From positions 62,001 to 126,000 of the forward strand of contig NZ_LAKD02000040.1 in assembly GCF_000968685.2 (NCBI RefSeq): a stretch of 64,000 nt of DNA. Reading direction: 5' to 3'. This document shows positions 62,425 to 64,000 of the stretch, in pieces. The position numbers and the translations under genes were made by a program. Every line of letters starts with the position of its first letter. The first letter of the stretch is position 1. This stretch comes from Streptomyces antioxidans (GTDB lineage: Bacteria > Actinomycetota > Actinomycetes > Streptomycetales > Streptomycetaceae). The notes under the pieces were generated by a model. The model ran no database searches and was not told the DNA's origin. It was given only the letters and a program-made list of their open reading frames with translations.

Positions 62425-62744
62425 GCAACACCCACCGAGAGGCAGACGCAGGGATGACGGCACAGAGCCAACTGAGGCTTCTCCCGTGGACGGGGCCCGA
62501 GGGCAAGCCGTGCTTCCTGGACACCGACGACCGGGAGGGCTTCATGTCCCGCTTGGCGGACCACATCGAGGCGGAGCAACTCGGGATGGCATCCGAACTG
62601 CTGGGGCAGGCGCTTCCAATACTCGACGACGAGACCGCAGACCTGGAGAAACTGAAACTCATCGCCGCGCAGTTGGCGGGCGCGCTGCGGGACGTGCTGC
62701 GCGTGGCGACCAGCCGCGGGCACCGTCTGCCAACGCCTGAGTAG
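62421..62744 (+). CDS. Small hypothetical protein, last gene of the island operon
   Basis: 107 residues, acidic and mostly helical (SRLADHIEAEQLGMASELL, LEKLKLIAAQLAGALRDVL). ATG 62421 overlaps the previous stop (ATGA). A T-tract terminator follows 68 bp after the stop. Family not recognised. Confidence 0.72.
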   Translation: MSNTHREADAGMTAQSQLRLLPWTGPEGKPCFLDTDDREGFMSRLADHIEAEQLGMASELLGQALPILDDETADLEKLKLIAAQLAGALRDVLRVATSRGHRLPTPE

Positions 62745-62811
62745 CCCCTCAGGGGAACGCTCGGTCGACATGTCACGGCGGTACTGGCTGGCAGTCATGT
62801 GCAGTACAGCT

Positions 62812-62853
62812 AGGGAGACCTCGGATACGTTCCTAGGTCTCCCTGCTTTTTCC
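62812..62853 (+). terminator. Intrinsic terminator with T-tract
   Basis: Arms 62812-62821 and 62835-62844 (10 bp perfect) followed by GCTTTTTCC. A classical T-tract is uncommon in Streptomyces and fits an acquired region. Confidence 0.88.
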
Positions 62854-63075
62854 TGATGACGCACGGTCGGCTGAGCGCTCTCACCCTCGCCCGGCTCCCC
62901 TGTCCACCTCGACATGCTGGTGTCGCGCCCTCTCTGGACAAGAAGGGGCCCTGAGCTTCGGAATCACGGGGCCTGGCATGCATGACACTCACCCTGACCT
63001 GCCGGAACGGACGATCCTGCGTGCCACGCGGGGCCTCTCCGTAGACCCTGATTGACCGTGGTTCACCGCTCAATC

Positions 63076-63094
63076 GGGCACGCATCGGGCACGG
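63076..63094. repeat. Paired GGGCACG repeat, right copy
   Basis: GGGCACGCATCGGGCACGG, with ATC directly before both units and the same 11-bp step as the pair at 60728-60746. Confidence 0.55.
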
Positions 63095-63347
63095 CCTAGC
63101 CTGCGGATGGCCCTGGTACGTCCTGTCCCCTGTGAGTCGTGGCTCTTGATGACTGTCCGGCGACACCACGCAGGGATCATCAGCAACCGCTGACTCAGAG
63201 CTGCGCGCTTGGTGTGAGTTGGGTATGGCCGTGTGCGACCGTCTCAGAGTCGGTCTGGGAGGGAGCGAGATAACGGAGTTGCACATTCCGTAACCACTCA
63301 GTCACGGACCTCTACCACGAACAGATCAAGGTCTGTATGCTCCCCAC

Positions 63348-63947
63348 ATGCCAGGGGAGGCTTTGCATCAGCTTGGAGACGATGGCGCGAGGCGGGCTAA
63401 GCGGTGGCTTGAGTCCACGACACGCGTCAAAGCGGCATGGCTCAATACGGACCCGCACTCTGCGGGCAGGCTCGAATTTCCTTGGCCGCATAGCGAGTGG
63501 AGCTTCTCGTACGATATTGGAGGAATTCTCCACGGCGACGAATTCGCCGGTCAGATGTTCTTGGCCGAGTGTAAGAAGTACTCGTCTGCAGGAGACCAAG
63601 GTACTCACTATCAGTCATATCTTGCTAAATGTTACGTGACGCGCAGAGATCACTCTCGGCTTGCCGATCATTTCATGTGGATGACATGGCACCCATTTCT
63701 CGTGGGAACGTGGAACCAGCTTTGTGAGGCCGACAAAGTACGCGAGGGCGTATTGTCGGAGCATAAGCGGGTCTTCGGGGTGGATTCCGAGGAAGAAGCC
63801 AAGGATCTGATTGATGATGCCATTGTCGAAGAAGTTGCTTCCCGTCTCTGGTTATTGGTTCTTTCAGACAAGCAAGAGAAGCTAGTTATCACGCCCCAGC
63901 ATAGAGGCTTAATAATTAAGCACGAGATCGAGGCGGGGACTTGGTGA
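63348..63947 (+). CDS. PD-(D/E)xK nuclease-like protein, horizontally acquired
   Basis: 199 residues. FSYDIGGILHGDEF followed by MFLAECKKYSS gives Asp56-(x17)-Glu74-x-Lys76, the PD-(D/E)xK nuclease core, with Gln89 in THYQSYLAKC in the usual place after it. An acidic helical segment (EEEAKDLIDDAIVEEVASRL) and ITPQHRGLIIKHEIEAGTW end the protein. Base and codon use differ sharply from the rest of the window: much lower G+C, ATA/AAG/TTG codons and two TTA codons (63852, 63909) that would need bldA tRNA. No strong ribosome site at ATG 63348. The stop overlaps the next ATG (TGATG). Restriction or defence role is inference. Confidence 0.75.
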   Translation: MPGEALHQLGDDGARRAKRWLESTTRVKAAWLNTDPHSAGRLEFPWPHSEWSFSYDIGGILHGDEFAGQMFLAECKKYSSAGDQGTHYQSYLAKCYVTRRDHSRLADHFMWMTWHPFLVGTWNQLCEADKVREGVLSEHKRVFGVDSEEEAKDLIDDAIVEEVASRLWLLVLSDKQEKLVITPQHRGLIIKHEIEAGTW

Positions 63948-64000
63948 TGGGTGCGTCTTATGCGCAATCAGTGCGCAATGCCATTGACCCGATGGATCCG
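63947..64000 (+). CDS. Start of a second gene, cut by the window edge
   Basis: ATG 63947 overlaps the nuclease stop by one base and stays open to the end; 18 codons are visible (MGASYAQSVRNAIDPMDP). GAGGCGGGG lies 9 nt upstream. Probably a partner of the nuclease-like gene; nothing more can be said. Confidence 0.55.
   Translation, partial: MGASYAQSVRNAIDPMDP

Larger units (their letters stand above)
62745..63347. other. Gene-free stretch between the small operon and the nuclease-like gene
   Basis: 603 bases. It holds the intrinsic terminator 62812-62853 and the right GGGCACG repeat pair (63076-63094). A minus-strand open frame 62810-63286 is not accepted. No copy of the tRNA-Ser 3' end was found here by eye. 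Confidence 0.6.

Noticed and set aside
62810..63286. Minus-strand frame of 158 codons
   Set aside because: Composition is not protein-like, it overlaps the terminator and the GGGCACG repeat pair, and has no ribosome site.
1..64000. CRISPR array, rRNA or insertion sequence
   Set aside because: No regularly spaced direct repeats of CRISPR length, no rRNA core sequence and no transposase motif were seen on either strand.

Overview
The window is chromosomal DNA of a Streptomyces (very high G+C, GTG starts, purine-rich ribosome sites, Tat signals, an SsgA sporulation protein). The order ssgA, thiC, hisC-like, cydA-cydB-cydCD, serS, pheA, dtpA is the order I remember from the S. coelicolor core region near oriC (about SCO3926 to SCO3963). 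Two origin-proximal elements fit that position: a perfect 14-bp parS site at the start of cydCD, and a cluster of DnaA boxes between serS and pheA.

Layout. 1-6.6 kb: LysR regulator, a gamma-lyase/low-Mr phosphatase pair, holin-like membrane protein, cupin, small membrane protein, ssgA (no IclR gene beside it) and a YibE/F membrane protein. 6.6-14.8 kb: TPP riboswitch and thiC, an orphan Bro-N protein, a Tat-exported serine hydrolase, a membrane protein, a calcineurin-type phosphatase and a LacI regulator. 15.1-22.9 kb: a HisC-like aminotransferase, then cydA-cydB-cydCD behind a textbook Rex operator. 23.2-30.4 kb: a GAF histidine kinase that seems frameshifted at its 5' end, a secreted glycine-rich protein, a HAD phosphatase, an F420-type LLM oxidoreductase, htpX-pspAB and a membrane protein.

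30.5-37.9 kb: a four-gene operon of two ABC ATPases alternating with two permeases, an MFS exporter divergent from a double Lrp/AsnC regulator, and a secreted phospholipase A2. 37.9-41.5 kb: a HAD phosphatase coupled to serS, the DnaA-box cluster, and pheA. 41.7-48.2 kb: a copper block (sco, ecuC, copC-copD fusion and dtpA overlapping in one operon; ycnI-like gene and another membrane protein upstream). These probably hand copper to extracellular oxidases. 48.4-58.7 kb: two RsbW-type ATPases, a MocR-type regulator lacking its PLP lysine, aminopeptidase P, a GAF-SpoIIE phosphatase lacking a metal Asp, a small prim-pol-like protein, a SEC-C/DUF5926 protein and a glycerophosphodiesterase. 58.9-60.5 kb: an HtrA-type membrane protease.

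Accessory end. A tRNA-Ser(UGA) at 60.54-60.63 kb marks the start of a variable region: a GntR/HutC repressor divergent from four overlapping small genes with twin palindromic operators between them, a T-tract terminator, paired 11-bp-spaced GGGCACG repeats about 2.35 kb apart, and finally a low-G+C, TTA-containing gene with a D-(x17)-ExK nuclease signature. That gene overlaps by one base the start of a second gene cut off by the window edge. This last pair is the best candidate for an undescribed, possibly defensive, system. All gene-family statements rest on motif recognition and memory; no searches were run.
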